Source: Acidobacteriota bacterium (lineage in GTDB: Bacteria > Acidobacteriota > Blastocatellia > UBA7656). From it: a DNA stretch of 64,000 nt. The stretch lies in contig JBFMDH010000028.1 in the NCBI GenBank assembly GCA_040754075.1, positions 1 to 64,000 of the forward strand, read 5' to 3'. Positions 43,669 through 51,762 of the stretch are shown here, piece after piece. The translations under genes and the position numbers were made by a program. Every line of letters begins with the position of its first letter. Position 1 is the stretch's first letter. Below the pieces are notes generated by a model. The model worked only from the letters and a program-made list of their open reading frames with translations. It did not search any database and had not been told where the DNA came from.

Positions 43669-44710
43669 ACAAATCTTTCAATAATTGTCTGAGCGTCGAG
43701 CCGTAACTGAGTTCCGGCTTCTGATATTTGGCGTCGGAACTGATGCGCCGCAAGGGTAATTTCGGAAAGTGCAATTCGCTCACCGGCAGTTGCATCATGT
43801 CCGATGCGCCGACAAAAAATCTCGGCGCGAGATGCACGGGATGGGTGTGGTCTGTGACCCATTCGCGTTCGTCCTCGATGGCTTCGCGCAAGAGTTCCGG
43901 CAAAAAATGCATCAAGCCAACCGACGCGATGTCGCTGCCGCTTTCTCTCATCAACTGCATCAACAAGTCGCGAATATTTTCGGGAAACGCCGAAATCATA
44001 TCCGCCGTCAGCTTGCCCCCCGCTAAAACAAAGAGTATCGCTTCGCGAATATCATCAGAGAGTTTATCGAGGGTTTCCGCCATCGCATCTTCGCTCACTT
44101 CGATACCGGGCATCGCCGCGACCGTAATGTCCAGGGATTGCTCTGCGCCAAAGCCCGATTTTTCGAGCACCTCGATAAACTCGACCGGTTCAAGCCGATA
44201 TTCGGCTTCGTCGGCGGTAAGCGGCGAAATCGTGCCGCGCGGCGTTTGAACGGTGTTTGAAGCAATCAGGGAAATGTAACCATGAATCGGCGAATGCACG
44301 CCGATTTCAAATTGATAGGCGCGGTCTGGAAAGACCATCATCCAGTAACGCCCGCGATTTTTGACATTGAAAAAGGCTTCCTGCCCGCCATTCATATCGC
44401 GTAATTTCAACACGGTTTTGAAAGTGGCAACCTCTGCGGGCGCGAAAAGTCTGGTGAGCGCTTCGAGATGGGCTTCGCGCACCTCCCAGTAAATGAAGAC
44501 GCGAAACGGGTCTTGAATCATGGCGCGAATAATGTCTGTGCCGTAAGTTTCAGGGATGGGCAACCCCAAATCTATGTAAGGCTCGGCATCTACCGAGGGT
44601 TGCGCCTGGGCATCCGGTACAGGCAAAGCGGTTGAAAGCGGCGGTTCAGATATAGCGGGTTTCAGAATCGGTGATGTCTTAAAAGGCGACGATGGTCTCA
44701 GTACAAACAA
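43667..44710 (-). CDS. DUF4912 domain protein
   Basis: A 347-residue protein starting at TTG. AGGAGAT lies about 6 bases upstream, which fixes the start. After a Pro/Ala-rich N-terminus comes the DUF4912 core: LGLPIPETYGTDIIRAMIQD then PFRVFIYWEVREAHLEAL, and further GRYWMMVFPDRAYQFEIGVH. The C-terminal half is helical and unassigned. DUF4912 genes often sit beside GH57 glucan branching enzymes; one is present in the window but 8 kb away. A role in glucan metabolism is inference. Confidence 0.85.
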   Translation of the reverse strand: MFVLRPSSPFKTSPILKPAISEPPLSTALPVPDAQAQPSVDAEPYIDLGLPIPETYGTDIIRAMIQDPFRVFIYWEVREAHLEALTRLFAPAEVATFKTVLKLRDMNGGQEAFFNVKNRGRYWMMVFPDRAYQFEIGVHSPIHGYISLIASNTVQTPRGTISPLTADEAEYRLEPVEFIEVLEKSGFGAEQSLDITVAAMPGIEVSEDAMAETLDKLSDDIREAILFVLAGGKLTADMISAFPENIRDLLMQLMRESGSDIASVGLMHFLPELLREAIEDEREWVTDHTHPVHLAPRFFVGASDMMQLPVSELHFPKLPLRRISSDAKYQKPELSYGSTLRQLLKDL

Positions 44711-44999
44711 TTTTATATCTCCTAAGTCAGATCGAATTTTCCGAGTAAAATAAGCAGCTAGTTTGTCGGCTCAAGCGGGCGAGTGTCAAGTAAGTTAGCT
44801 ACAGGGTCTGAAACATCAGTTGTAAACCAAAAAGTTTCAAAGCATAATAGAGGCTGCGAATAGCGGTTAGGGTCTTTAAAATCAGTAGCCGAATTAAACA
44901 AACGCAAGCCCTGTTGCTATCGCTAAGGTAACGATTTCTTCACATGATTGCAGGAACAGGATATCCGCTTTAACTTTTTGCGGGAGGAGACTTTGCAAA

Positions 45000-45290
45000 A
45001 TGGAAAAAAATCCACAAACACAAAACACCATACAAGATAATTTCCTAAATCACATTAGAAAAGACCGGATACCGGTCACGATTTACTTGATGAGTGGGGT
45101 CAAGTTGTCAGGTAAAGTCCGAAGCTTTGACAAATATTCATTGATCTTAGAAGCAGGCGCACAGGAGCAGTTGATATTCAAACACGCCATTTCAACGGTT
45201 TGCATCACGCGCATGGGCGGGGGACGAGATTCGTATCACAGCCGCGACCGCGACCATTCCGAAAGTTCCGAACATTCATCACCGGAGTAA
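45000..45290 (+). CDS. hfq: RNA chaperone Hfq
   Basis: A 96-residue Sm-like protein. [39 protein letters not shown] and IFKHAISTV match the Sm1 and Sm2 motifs of Hfq. The C-terminal ~28 residues are polar with histidines and acidic residues. GGGAGGAGA precedes the ATG. It binds sRNAs and mRNAs. The usual neighbours miaA and hflX are absent; tmk follows 32 bases later on the same strand. Confidence 0.95.
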   Translation: MEKNPQTQNTIQDNFLNHIRKDRIPVTIYLMSGVKLSGKVRSFDKYSLILEAGAQEQLIFKHAISTVCITRMGGGRDSYHSRDRDHSESSEHSSPE

Positions 45291-45322
45291 CGAGTCGTTA
45301 GGATTTTCTCAACCGGAAACTA

Positions 45323-45964
45323 ATGGCTAACGGATTTTTCATCACCTTTGAAGGCATAGACGGTTGCGGCAAGAGTACGCAATTGGAGATGCTTGCGGAT
45401 GCTTTAGGCAAACGCGGGTTGCCGGTCGTCACCACCCGCCAACCGGGCGGCACCGGTATTGGTCAACAAATTCGCGAGTTGATGATTAAGGAACACCACC
45501 GTCTGGCGGCGCTTGCCGAACTGTTGCTCCTGATGGCTGACCGCGCACAACACGTCGCCGAATTCATTAAACCGCATCTCGAACGCGGTCACATCGTGCT
45601 CTCAGACCGTTATACTGATTCAAGCGTGGCGTTTCAAGGGTATGGGCGCGGCGTAGAGATTGCAACGGTCGATGAACTCAATCGTTTGGCAACGGCTGCC
45701 CTTGAGCCGGATTTAACGCTGCTGTTTGATTTGGATTTGCAGGTAGCGCGGTTGCGACTCGATAAACGTGATGCGAGCCAAGCGCAGGAAGCAATGAAAG
45801 GCTTTGATGATGAAGAAGAGGATTTTCATCGTCGGGTTCGCGAAGGTTATTTAGAGATTGCCAAAGCTCACACCTCGCGCTTTCGCATCATCGAAGCTGG
45901 CGGCGGCGTACAGGAAACCCACGACCAGGTTCTCGCGATAGTTTTACCTTTGCTGCAACCCTAA
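45323..45964 (+). CDS. tmk: Thymidylate kinase
   Basis: A 213-residue kinase that makes dTDP from dTMP. The P-loop is FEGIDGCGKSTQLEML and the substrate-binding DR motif is VLSDRYTDSSVAFQGYGRG. The dTMP-binding RQPGGTGIGQQIRELM segment has the family pattern. Near residue 150, RLDKRDASQAQEAMKGFDDE is the lid-type region. It follows hfq and ends exactly one base before the stop of the convergent NtrC-like gene. Confidence 0.96.
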   Translation: MANGFFITFEGIDGCGKSTQLEMLADALGKRGLPVVTTRQPGGTGIGQQIRELMIKEHHRLAALAELLLLMADRAQHVAEFIKPHLERGHIVLSDRYTDSSVAFQGYGRGVEIATVDELNRLATAALEPDLTLLFDLDLQVARLRLDKRDASQAQEAMKGFDDEEEDFHRRVREGYLEIAKAHTSRFRIIEAGGGVQETHDQVLAIVLPLLQP

Positions 45965-47326
45965 TCAATTCTGATTGAGTTTGCCGTTAATCCCCAGCGC
46001 TTTCATGCGGCGGTAAAGATGTGAGCGGTCGTAGCCCATCGCTTCGGCGGTGCGGGTGATGTTGCCGTCATGTTCAGCCAGCTTGCGCAAAATGTATTTG
46101 CGCTCGAATACATCCCGTCCCTCTTTGAAGGAATTGAAATCAAAGCGCACCGGCAACGCCTCTTCGTTATAATCCAGCGAAGGTAAATCGCTCGATTTAA
46201 TCTCAGATTTGGAAGTCATAATCACCACCCGCTCGACAATATTTCTCAGTTCCCGCACATTGCCGGGCCAGGCGTGCGCGGCTAAAGTTTCAAGCGCATC
46301 GGCAGTGAAATGTTTCGGCAAACGATTGTAGCTTGCGGAAAACTTGCGATTGAAATAATCAATGAGCAGCGGAATGTCTTCGATGCGCTCCCTGAGCGGC
46401 GGCACTTCAAAGGGAATCACATTCAAACGATAAAACAGGTCGGCGCGAAAGGTGCCGCGTTCGATTTCCTCATTTAACTGTTTATTCGTAGCCGCAATGA
46501 TGCGCACATCAACTTTAATCGGAGTATTTGACCCGACTGCTTCAAAGCGTTGCTCTTCAAGAACGCGCAACACTTTTGCCTGCACTTTCAAACTCATATC
46601 ACCGACTTCATCGAGAAAAAGCGTACCGCCATCGGCTTGTTCAAATTTTCCGCGCTTGGCTTGAGTCGCGCCGGTAAACGCGCCCTTCGTATGTCCGAAA
46701 AGTTCCGATTCGATTAACTCTTCAGGAATTGCCGCGCAGTTGAGTTCAACAAAAGGCTGCGCGGCGCGAGCAGATTCGCGATGCAGAGCACGCGCCACGA
46801 GTTCTTTGCCGGTTCCCGATTCGCCGTAAATCAGAATGCGCCCGTTGGTCGGCGCGGCAAGCGCAATCTGCTGGCGCAAGGCGCGCATCGGCACGCTTTC
46901 ACCGACCATTGCATATTCATCGCTGAGTTGCTGGCGCAGTCTTTGATTATCGGCTTCGAGTTGTTTCTGGCGCAGCGCGTTGCTGACGGCTAAAACCGTG
47001 TGTTCGATTTTTAAAGGCTTTTCAATGAAATCGAGCGCCCCGAGACGTGTGGCTTTAACCGCGGTTTCGATATTGCCGTGACCGCTAATCATAATCACGG
47101 CGGTTTCGGGAAAAGTGGTTTTCAAGCGTTCAAGGGTTTCAATGCCGTCAATCCCCGGCAACCAGACATCGAGCAACACACAACTGAAAATGCGTTGTTC
47201 AAATGCCGCAAGACAGGCTTCACCCGATGCGGCGGTTTCAACTGCAAAACCTTCGTCTTCGAGAACCGCTGCCAGCGTGCTGCGAATCCCTGCTTCATCA
47301 TCAACGATTAAAACGGAATTGGGCAT
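45965..47326 (-). CDS. NtrC-family sigma54-dependent response regulator
   Basis: A 453-residue regulator with three domains. The receiver (about 1-120) has [16 protein letters not shown], the phosphoacceptor Asp in [16 protein letters not shown] and Lys in FIEKPLK. The AAA+ domain (about 140-375) has the Walker [16 protein letters not shown], the sigma54-contact loop [13 protein letters not shown] and Walker B-type [12 protein letters not shown]. The Fis-type helix-turn-helix (about 405-450) reads [20 protein letters not shown]. It resembles NtrX. No cognate kinase is adjacent. A heptamer-repeat element starts 6 bases upstream of its ATG, leaving no clear ribosome site. Confidence 0.94.
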   Translation of the reverse strand: MPNSVLIVDDEAGIRSTLAAVLEDEGFAVETAASGEACLAAFEQRIFSCVLLDVWLPGIDGIETLERLKTTFPETAVIMISGHGNIETAVKATRLGALDFIEKPLKIEHTVLAVSNALRQKQLEADNQRLRQQLSDEYAMVGESVPMRALRQQIALAAPTNGRILIYGESGTGKELVARALHRESARAAQPFVELNCAAIPEELIESELFGHTKGAFTGATQAKRGKFEQADGGTLFLDEVGDMSLKVQAKVLRVLEEQRFEAVGSNTPIKVDVRIIAATNKQLNEEIERGTFRADLFYRLNVIPFEVPPLRERIEDIPLLIDYFNRKFSASYNRLPKHFTADALETLAAHAWPGNVRELRNIVERVVIMTSKSEIKSSDLPSLDYNEEALPVRFDFNSFKEGRDVFERKYILRKLAEHDGNITRTAEAMGYDRSHLYRRMKALGINGKLNQN

Positions 47327-47331
47327 ATGTC

Positions 47332-47472
47332 AGGACTGAGTGCTGAGGACTGAGGACTGAGAAGAAACGATGAAGTAGGAACGATGAAGGATGAACAAGA
47401 AGAAAATCTCAGTTCATCGTTTATATTTCATACTTCATACTTTCTACAACTCAGTCCTCAGTCCTCAGTCCT
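47332..47472. repeat. Double heptamer-repeat hairpin (AGGACTG and ACGATGA units)
   Basis: The outer left arm is AGGACTG, AGTGCTG, AGGACTG, AGGACTG (47332-47359) and the outer right arm is three TCAGTCC units (47451-47471). The inner left arm is ACGATGA, AGTAGGA, ACGATGA, AGGATGA (47367-47394). The inner right arm is TTCATCG, TTTATAT, TTCATAC, TTCATAC, TTTCTAC (47413-47447). Both levels have a period of seven and pair with their partner. It fills the whole gap between two minus-strand genes. Confidence 0.92.
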
Positions 47473-47474
47473 TT

Positions 47475-48722
47475 TTACTCTTTCTTTGGCGGCAAGCCGA
47501 GAATGATGTCTTCCAGCGGATCAAGTTGCAAGCGCAGCATGCCACCGGCATCGGAAAACGATTCGCGATTTTGTTTGCGGCGTTTGAGAAAAACAAAGGT
47601 TCCGAAAAACAATCCACCAAACATCATCAACCCGCCTGCAAGACCAATCAGGCTGAAAATCGATAGCAGCATCTGCGCGACCTTTTGTTCGTGAAACGGG
47701 TCGCGTGTGGGAATCGCCGGATTTTGCAGCCACTTGACGACATACGGATATTCGATGGAACCGACTAACTGTTCTGCCTGTTCGCGGTCTGTGAAATTCG
47801 TAGCGCCAACCAGAAAATTACCGATGCGTTTGACGATGAGTTGTTGTTGCGCTTCGGCAGAAAGCGATGCAACAAAACTGGTCGCCTGGGCGTCGGCGTC
47901 TGCGGCAAATTGCGGCGTGTGATATTCGACAATCACTAACTGCAAGGCTTTGGCTTGCGAACCCACAAGCTTTCCGACAGTTGTTTGGTTGGGTGTCGCG
48001 ACGGTCAACGGATATTCGGCAAACGCGGCTTCGGCATCGCCATCGAAGATGAAGATTTCACTAGCGCGCGGGAAATATTTACCGAGGGACTGGCCGCCGA
48101 GAAAGTAACGTTCACTGCGCGCCGCCGGATTTTTCGGCAAACTATTGAATAATGTCGGGCGCTCTGCCGAGGCTTCATCTGCGGAAATATTTTTCGCGAC
48201 CTCGGTGGCAACGGCGTTAAAACTTGCGCCAGCAGTTCGCCCCGGTTGAAGGCTTGCGATGCGAACAAAATAATTTTGCTTCCAGAAAATCAAACTGTCG
48301 CCAAGCGCCAGGCTATTTGCGCCAATCGCCGATTTCACCGGTTGGCTCAACGTTTCACCGGCTTGATAAGTGAACGCGCCAAAAGCAGCACTCGGCGAAT
48401 CGCTTTGAAAAATATCAACGCGAACCTTGCCATAGGCGCGCGAGGCTGCCGCAACCGTGCGGTATTCCTGATAGATTTTGGCTTTATCGCCGACCAGTTG
48501 ATTCAAGCTTTCGGCATTGAAAGTTTTGGCTTCGCCGGTCGCAATGATACCCGCAAGTCTTGCGGGCAATAACTCGGCAAGCGGTTTTGCGGGCGCGGGT
48601 TTTGCAGGTTCAATAGTGACAATTTGTGGCGCGGGATTTTGATTGTCCTGGGCGACCGCAAACGATTGTGTAAATAATAAAGCGATAATTAAGTTGAATA
48701 ATAAAACGCTTAGGCGCTTCAT
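47475..48722 (-). CDS. Exported membrane-anchored protein, DUF6599-like
   Basis: A 415-residue protein. A signal peptide (about 1-24, ending FAVAQ) is followed by a Pro/Ala-rich linker and a large extracytoplasmic domain of two similar halves (for example VRVDIFQSDSPSAAFGAFTY and FIFDGDAEAAFAEY). A membrane segment lies at about 350-377 (LLSIFSLIGLAGGLMMFGGL), with a cytoplasmic basic tail. The pattern fits the DUF6599 family seen in acidobacteria, but this is from memory. Function unknown. It is downstream of the zinc-ribbon PH-domain gene on the same strand. Confidence 0.65.
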   Translation of the reverse strand: MKRLSVLLFNLIIALLFTQSFAVAQDNQNPAPQIVTIEPAKPAPAKPLAELLPARLAGIIATGEAKTFNAESLNQLVGDKAKIYQEYRTVAAASRAYGKVRVDIFQSDSPSAAFGAFTYQAGETLSQPVKSAIGANSLALGDSLIFWKQNYFVRIASLQPGRTAGASFNAVATEVAKNISADEASAERPTLFNSLPKNPAARSERYFLGGQSLGKYFPRASEIFIFDGDAEAAFAEYPLTVATPNQTTVGKLVGSQAKALQLVIVEYHTPQFAADADAQATSFVASLSAEAQQQLIVKRIGNFLVGATNFTDREQAEQLVGSIEYPYVVKWLQNPAIPTRDPFHEQKVAQMLLSIFSLIGLAGGLMMFGGLFFGTFVFLKRRKQNRESFSDAGGMLRLQLDPLEDIILGLPPKKE

Positions 48723-48741
48723 CCGATAAACCTCTTCGATA

Positions 48742-48795
48742 GTTTCTGATTTCTGGTTTCTGGTTCATAAGGCTTAATAACCGGAAACCAGTAAC
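48742..48795. repeat. Heptamer-repeat hairpin (GTTTCTG units)
   Basis: GTTTCTG, ATTTCTG, GTTTCTG and GTT (48742-48765) are followed after 13 bases by AACCGGAAACCAGTAAC (48779-48795). Its reverse complement reads GTTACTG, GTTTCCG, GTT, again with a period of seven and matching the left arm with a few changes. It lies between two minus-strand genes. Confidence 0.85.
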
Positions 48796-48843
48796 TTCTT
48801 TTATTAGACACCTGTAATTTTCATTCGGTTCCGACAAACCGGT

Positions 48844-49479
48844 TTATTTAACGCGACGCAATTCCGTGAGAATGATGTTGGCATAATGCTCAGGGTTATG
48901 GACTTCGTCCAAGACAATTTTGCCGCCTTCCGATGCGCTATCGATTTCAATGTCGCCAAGTTTGAGCAAACGTTGCCAGACCGAAGCCGTGACCGTGACA
49001 TCCTGAATTTTCGCCAGCGGAATGTTGCGCACGGTCTTGGCGATAATGCCATAACGCATTTCGAGTTTGTGATTGGTTAAAACATAAACTTCGCGGCGGC
49101 GGAGAAAATGTTTGTAAAGCGGAATCGCGTAAATCACCAGCGCCACAATCAGGATGACGATAAAGGCGATGCCATTGCTCATATCCTTGAAATAGGCGCT
49201 TTTCAGCCAACCGAGCAAAGCTGCGACCACCAGCAAAAGCACAGTCGCGATGGCATACCAGACCATCACGAAAATCAACGTCGGTCTGAGGGTAAAGATG
49301 TTGTGTTCATCGGCAATCGGCCCAAGCGTTGGCGCTGATGGCGTATATCCCGCAGCATAATTGGGAACGCCTTGAGCCGTCGGCGGAGGCGCGCTTTGAC
49401 CTGCGGGCAGGGCTGCGCCACAACTATTACAAAACCGGCTGCCGGGTGTGAGTTTCGCGCCGCATTGATTACAAAACAT
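48844..49479 (-). CDS. Zinc-ribbon membrane protein with bacterial PH domain
   Basis: A 211-residue protein. The N-terminal zinc ribbon has two CxxC pairs (MFCNQCGAKL and RFCNSCGAAL). A Pro/Ala linker and two membrane segments (about 68-90 and 103-122) follow. The C-terminal bPH2 (YdbS-like) domain has REVYVLTNHKLEMRYGIIAK, IPLAKIQDVTVTASVWQRLL and GDIEIDSASEGG. Such proteins are poorly studied membrane components. It is first of a two-gene minus-strand unit. Confidence 0.85.
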   Translation of the reverse strand: MFCNQCGAKLTPGSRFCNSCGAALPAGQSAPPPTAQGVPNYAAGYTPSAPTLGPIADEHNIFTLRPTLIFVMVWYAIATVLLLVVAALLGWLKSAYFKDMSNGIAFIVILIVALVIYAIPLYKHFLRRREVYVLTNHKLEMRYGIIAKTVRNIPLAKIQDVTVTASVWQRLLKLGDIEIDSASEGGKIVLDEVHNPEHYANIILTELRRVK

Positions 49480-49813
49480 AGATTTATTCGCTGACCTTAT
49501 GTTGGAATTTTGTCTTCAACGGTCATTCTAACATACGAACAAATGCGGCGGCGAAGCCTGAAAAGGCAAAATTATTCAGCATTCAGCGAATACTTTGAAA
49601 AACCCATCCGCCAAATCCCTTTCATTCGCCTGATTCGGGGATAAGTTTGACCTCTCATTGGTGAGCGATTTACTTGATGGAGACAATTTGAAGGCTGCTG
49701 GTTTTTAATCACCGAGCGAAGTTCGCTATTCGCATCACGCAGGCGGACATCTTATAATCAAGGTGAGACTTCTTATCAACAACAAATTTGAATTTCATCA
49801 ATGAGGTGATGAA
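49480..49813. other. Divergent intergenic region
   Basis: It separates the divergent zinc-ribbon and alpha/beta-hydrolase genes and must hold both promoters. No clear promoter pair, hairpin or repeat was recognised. Confidence 0.4.
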
Positions 49814-50836
49814 ATGAACGAAGATAACAAAGAGATAAACCAGACCCCGATTACTGAATCAACGGCAGCGAGCTGGCTTCCCAAAATAGATAGAGAACAT
49901 GCTTCGCGCTGGCTGAAACTTGCGGGGTTGTTTGCCGCAGGCGCAGCCGGGTCGTTGACCTTGCTGGTGGGCGCGGCAAGTTTCCCGCTTTCAGGGTTGC
50001 TGGTTCGACCCAAAATGAAGCGCGTCGCGCAACTCAAAAGTCACCGCCTGCGCGAGTTTATCAAATACGCGGGGATTGAGTATGAAGATGTCCAGATGCC
50101 TTCATTCGATGGAACGCAACTGCATGGTTGGTGGTTTGAAAGCGGAAAAGATGCAGCCACGGTCATCGTGATTCACGGCGTCAGAAAAAACCGCACGGAT
50201 GTTTTACGCGCCGCCCTGGCATTGCACCACGCGGGATTTAATGCGCTGGTGTTTGACGGACGCGGGCACGGCAACAGCGAAGGTTACTATGTGACCTACG
50301 GGTTTAACGAACGCCGCGATGTTGAATCGGTGATTGACTGGTTGGCGAACCATAAAGCGATTGATAAAACCCGCATCGGGCTGGTAGGCGAATCGATGGG
50401 CGCGGCGATTGCTTTGCAGGTAGCCGCGGCGAACGATTGGATTGGCTGTGTGTGGGCAGATAGCCCGTTTGCGTCGCTCAGACGCATCTCGCACGAATTT
50501 ATTCAAAGCGCCACACGTTTGCCGAATGTGGTTTTACATCCGGTGATGTGGACGGCGAGACAATGGGCGAATTATCGCGGCAGTTTCGACATCGAAGCCA
50601 TCGAACCCGTCGCCCTTGCGCCGCAAATCAAATGCCCAGTCTATCTGGTTCACGGAACCGGCGACGAGTTAATCGCGGTCAGACATTCCCAGGAAATTTA
50701 CGAGGCACTGACGATTGAAAAAGAGTTATGGATAGTCGATGGTGTGCGCCATGCGAAAGCCGCGCGCCATGCCAAACACGATTATCGCGAACGCCTGCTT
50801 AAATTTTTCAAAACCAAACTGGCAAAAAGCGAATGA
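49814..50836 (+). CDS. Membrane-anchored alpha/beta hydrolase
   Basis: A 340-residue protein with one N-terminal hydrophobic segment (about 38-62), so it is probably anchored in the inner membrane. The hydrolase fold shows the oxyanion strand ATVIVIHGVRKNRTD and VFDGRGHGNSEGYY. The nucleophile is in IGLVGESMGAAIAL, the Asp in YLVHGTGDELIAV and the His in VDGVRHAKAARH. GAGGTGATGAA precedes the ATG. It resembles the YqkD/FrsA-like serine hydrolases. Substrate unknown. Confidence 0.88.
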   Translation: MNEDNKEINQTPITESTAASWLPKIDREHASRWLKLAGLFAAGAAGSLTLLVGAASFPLSGLLVRPKMKRVAQLKSHRLREFIKYAGIEYEDVQMPSFDGTQLHGWWFESGKDAATVIVIHGVRKNRTDVLRAALALHHAGFNALVFDGRGHGNSEGYYVTYGFNERRDVESVIDWLANHKAIDKTRIGLVGESMGAAIALQVAAANDWIGCVWADSPFASLRRISHEFIQSATRLPNVVLHPVMWTARQWANYRGSFDIEAIEPVALAPQIKCPVYLVHGTGDELIAVRHSQEIYEALTIEKELWIVDGVRHAKAARHAKHDYRERLLKFFKTKLAKSE

Positions 50837-50853
50837 TGAATTTTGATTCGGCG

Positions 50854-50883
50854 TTGACATTTTTGCGCGGGCTTTGGTAAGTT
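50854..50883 (+). promoter_or_regulatory. Promoter of the tRNA-Asn gene
   Basis: TTGACA at 50854-50859 and TAAGTT at 50878-50883, spaced by 18 bases. Transcription would begin near 50890, about 20 bases before the mature 5' end of the tRNA. Confidence 0.65.
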
Positions 50884-50910
50884 ATCGGTTCCTTCACCAC
50901 GAAGGATTTT

Positions 50911-51223
50911 TCCTGAGTAGCTCAATGGTAGAGCATCCGGCTGTAAACCGTTGCAGCTTCCACAGGCGACTGTGGTTGACAAACTGGGTGAATTCAAGGA
51001 ACCCTTCGCTAATGCAAGTTAGCATGGCAACCTTGAGCGAAGCCTGCTGAAGGGTATCAAAGTAAGCAGGAACGTGCAGAGACTAGGAGTTGAGGAACCC
51101 ATCCAATAAAACTCCCACGAGCGCCCGGCAACTTGAAAAAGTTGATGAAATAGTCCGCACCTTTGCGAAAGCATAGGAGAAAGCGTAACCGGAGGGTTGT
51201 AGGTTCGAGCCCTACCTCAGGAG
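50911..51223 (+). tRNA. tRNA-Asn(GUU), split by a group I intron
   Basis: Exon 1 is 50911-50944 and exon 2 is 51186-51223. Joined, they give a full class I cloverleaf. The acceptor stem is TCCTGAG/CTCAGGA and the D stem is GCTC/GAGC. The anticodon stem TCCGG/CCGGA has loop CTGTTAA, so the anticodon is GTT. The T stem is GTAGG/CCTAC with loop TTCGAGC, and the discriminator is G73, as expected for Asn. CCA is not encoded. Without the intron model the local loop would read CTGTAAA (GTA), but a Tyr tRNA should have a long variable arm and A73, so that reading is rejected. Confidence 0.95.
50945..51185 (+). ncRNA. Group I self-splicing intron in the anticodon of tRNA-Asn
   Basis: The 241-base intron splits the anticodon between its second and third bases. 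P1 forms between the exon end GCTGT (50940-50944) and the guide GCAGC (50953-50957), with the hallmark U.G pair at the splice site. P10 forms between GTTG (50950-50953) and the 3' exon TAAC. The last intron base is G. Core elements are GGCAACCTTGAGCGAAGCC (51026-51044), which matches the P4-P6 region of plastid trnL introns, and GTGCAGAGACTA (51075-51086), which matches their P7/P3 region. It has no open frame, so no homing endonuclease. Subgroup IC3 is likely. Confidence 0.93.
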
Positions 51224-51232
51224 TTCAAAACG

Positions 51233-51269
51233 AAAGCGGTAGTCAGTAATGGCTGCCGCTTTTGTTTTT
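51233..51269 (+). terminator. Terminator of the tRNA-Asn gene
   Basis: AAAGCGGTAG (51233-51242) pairs with CTGCCGCTTT (51253-51262) with one G.U pair, followed by TGTTTTT. It lies 10 bases after the tRNA 3' end. Confidence 0.88.
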
Positions 51270-51321
51270 CAGCCGATATTGATTTGCCTGCGTTCAACTA
51301 TTCATTCATCATAAGCCGCGT

Positions 51322-51762
51322 ATGAAAACGGACTTCAAATTTCATCACTCCTACCGCGTGATTTTTGCCGATACCGATTTGCAGGGCATCGTTTTTAACG
51401 GCAATTACATGACCTATTACGACATCGCCTGGACGGAATACTTTCGGGCGATGGGCTATAACTATCAATCGCTTCTGGAAACCACCGGCGTCGATACGGT
51501 GCTCGCCAGAACCACTATTGAATTTAAAGCGCCCGCGCGATTCGATGATATGCTGGAAATCTATACCCGCATCGCGAGAATCGGCGCCAAAAGCCTCACC
51601 TTTGAATTTGAAATTTACCAGGCAGGCGAAGACCGACTCCTCAGCACAGCGACTTCGATTTATGTTTGCGTAGACCCGAAAACCCTCGCCTCAGTTGTCG
51701 TCCCCGATGCCATGCGAAAAATGATTGCTGAATTTGAAGGCAGCGCCTTGTTAAGCGTTTAA
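51322..51762 (+). CDS. Acyl-CoA thioesterase, YbgC/4HBT hotdog family
   Basis: A 146-residue hotdog-fold protein. The active-site segment RVIFADTDLQGIVFNGNYMT YYDIA contains the Asp and the Tyr-rich pattern of the 4-hydroxybenzoyl-CoA thioesterase family (YbgC-like D-T-D-x-x-G-x-V). The long helix ARTTIEFKAPARFDDMLEIY follows. It hydrolyses acyl-CoA thioesters by family knowledge; chain preference is unknown. Its end overlaps the convergent esterase gene by four bases. Confidence 0.9.
   Translation: MKTDFKFHHSYRVIFADTDLQGIVFNGNYMTYYDIAWTEYFRAMGYNYQSLLETTGVDTVLARTTIEFKAPARFDDMLEIYTRIARIGAKSLTFEFEIYQAGEDRLLSTATSIYVCVDPKTLASVVVPDAMRKMIAEFEGSALLSV

Noticed and set aside
50911-50960. tRNA-Tyr (anticodon GTA) read directly from the first exon
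   Set aside because: The acceptor and T arms are about 240 bases away, the variable loop is short and the discriminator is G. Joining 50944 to 51186 gives tRNA-Asn instead.
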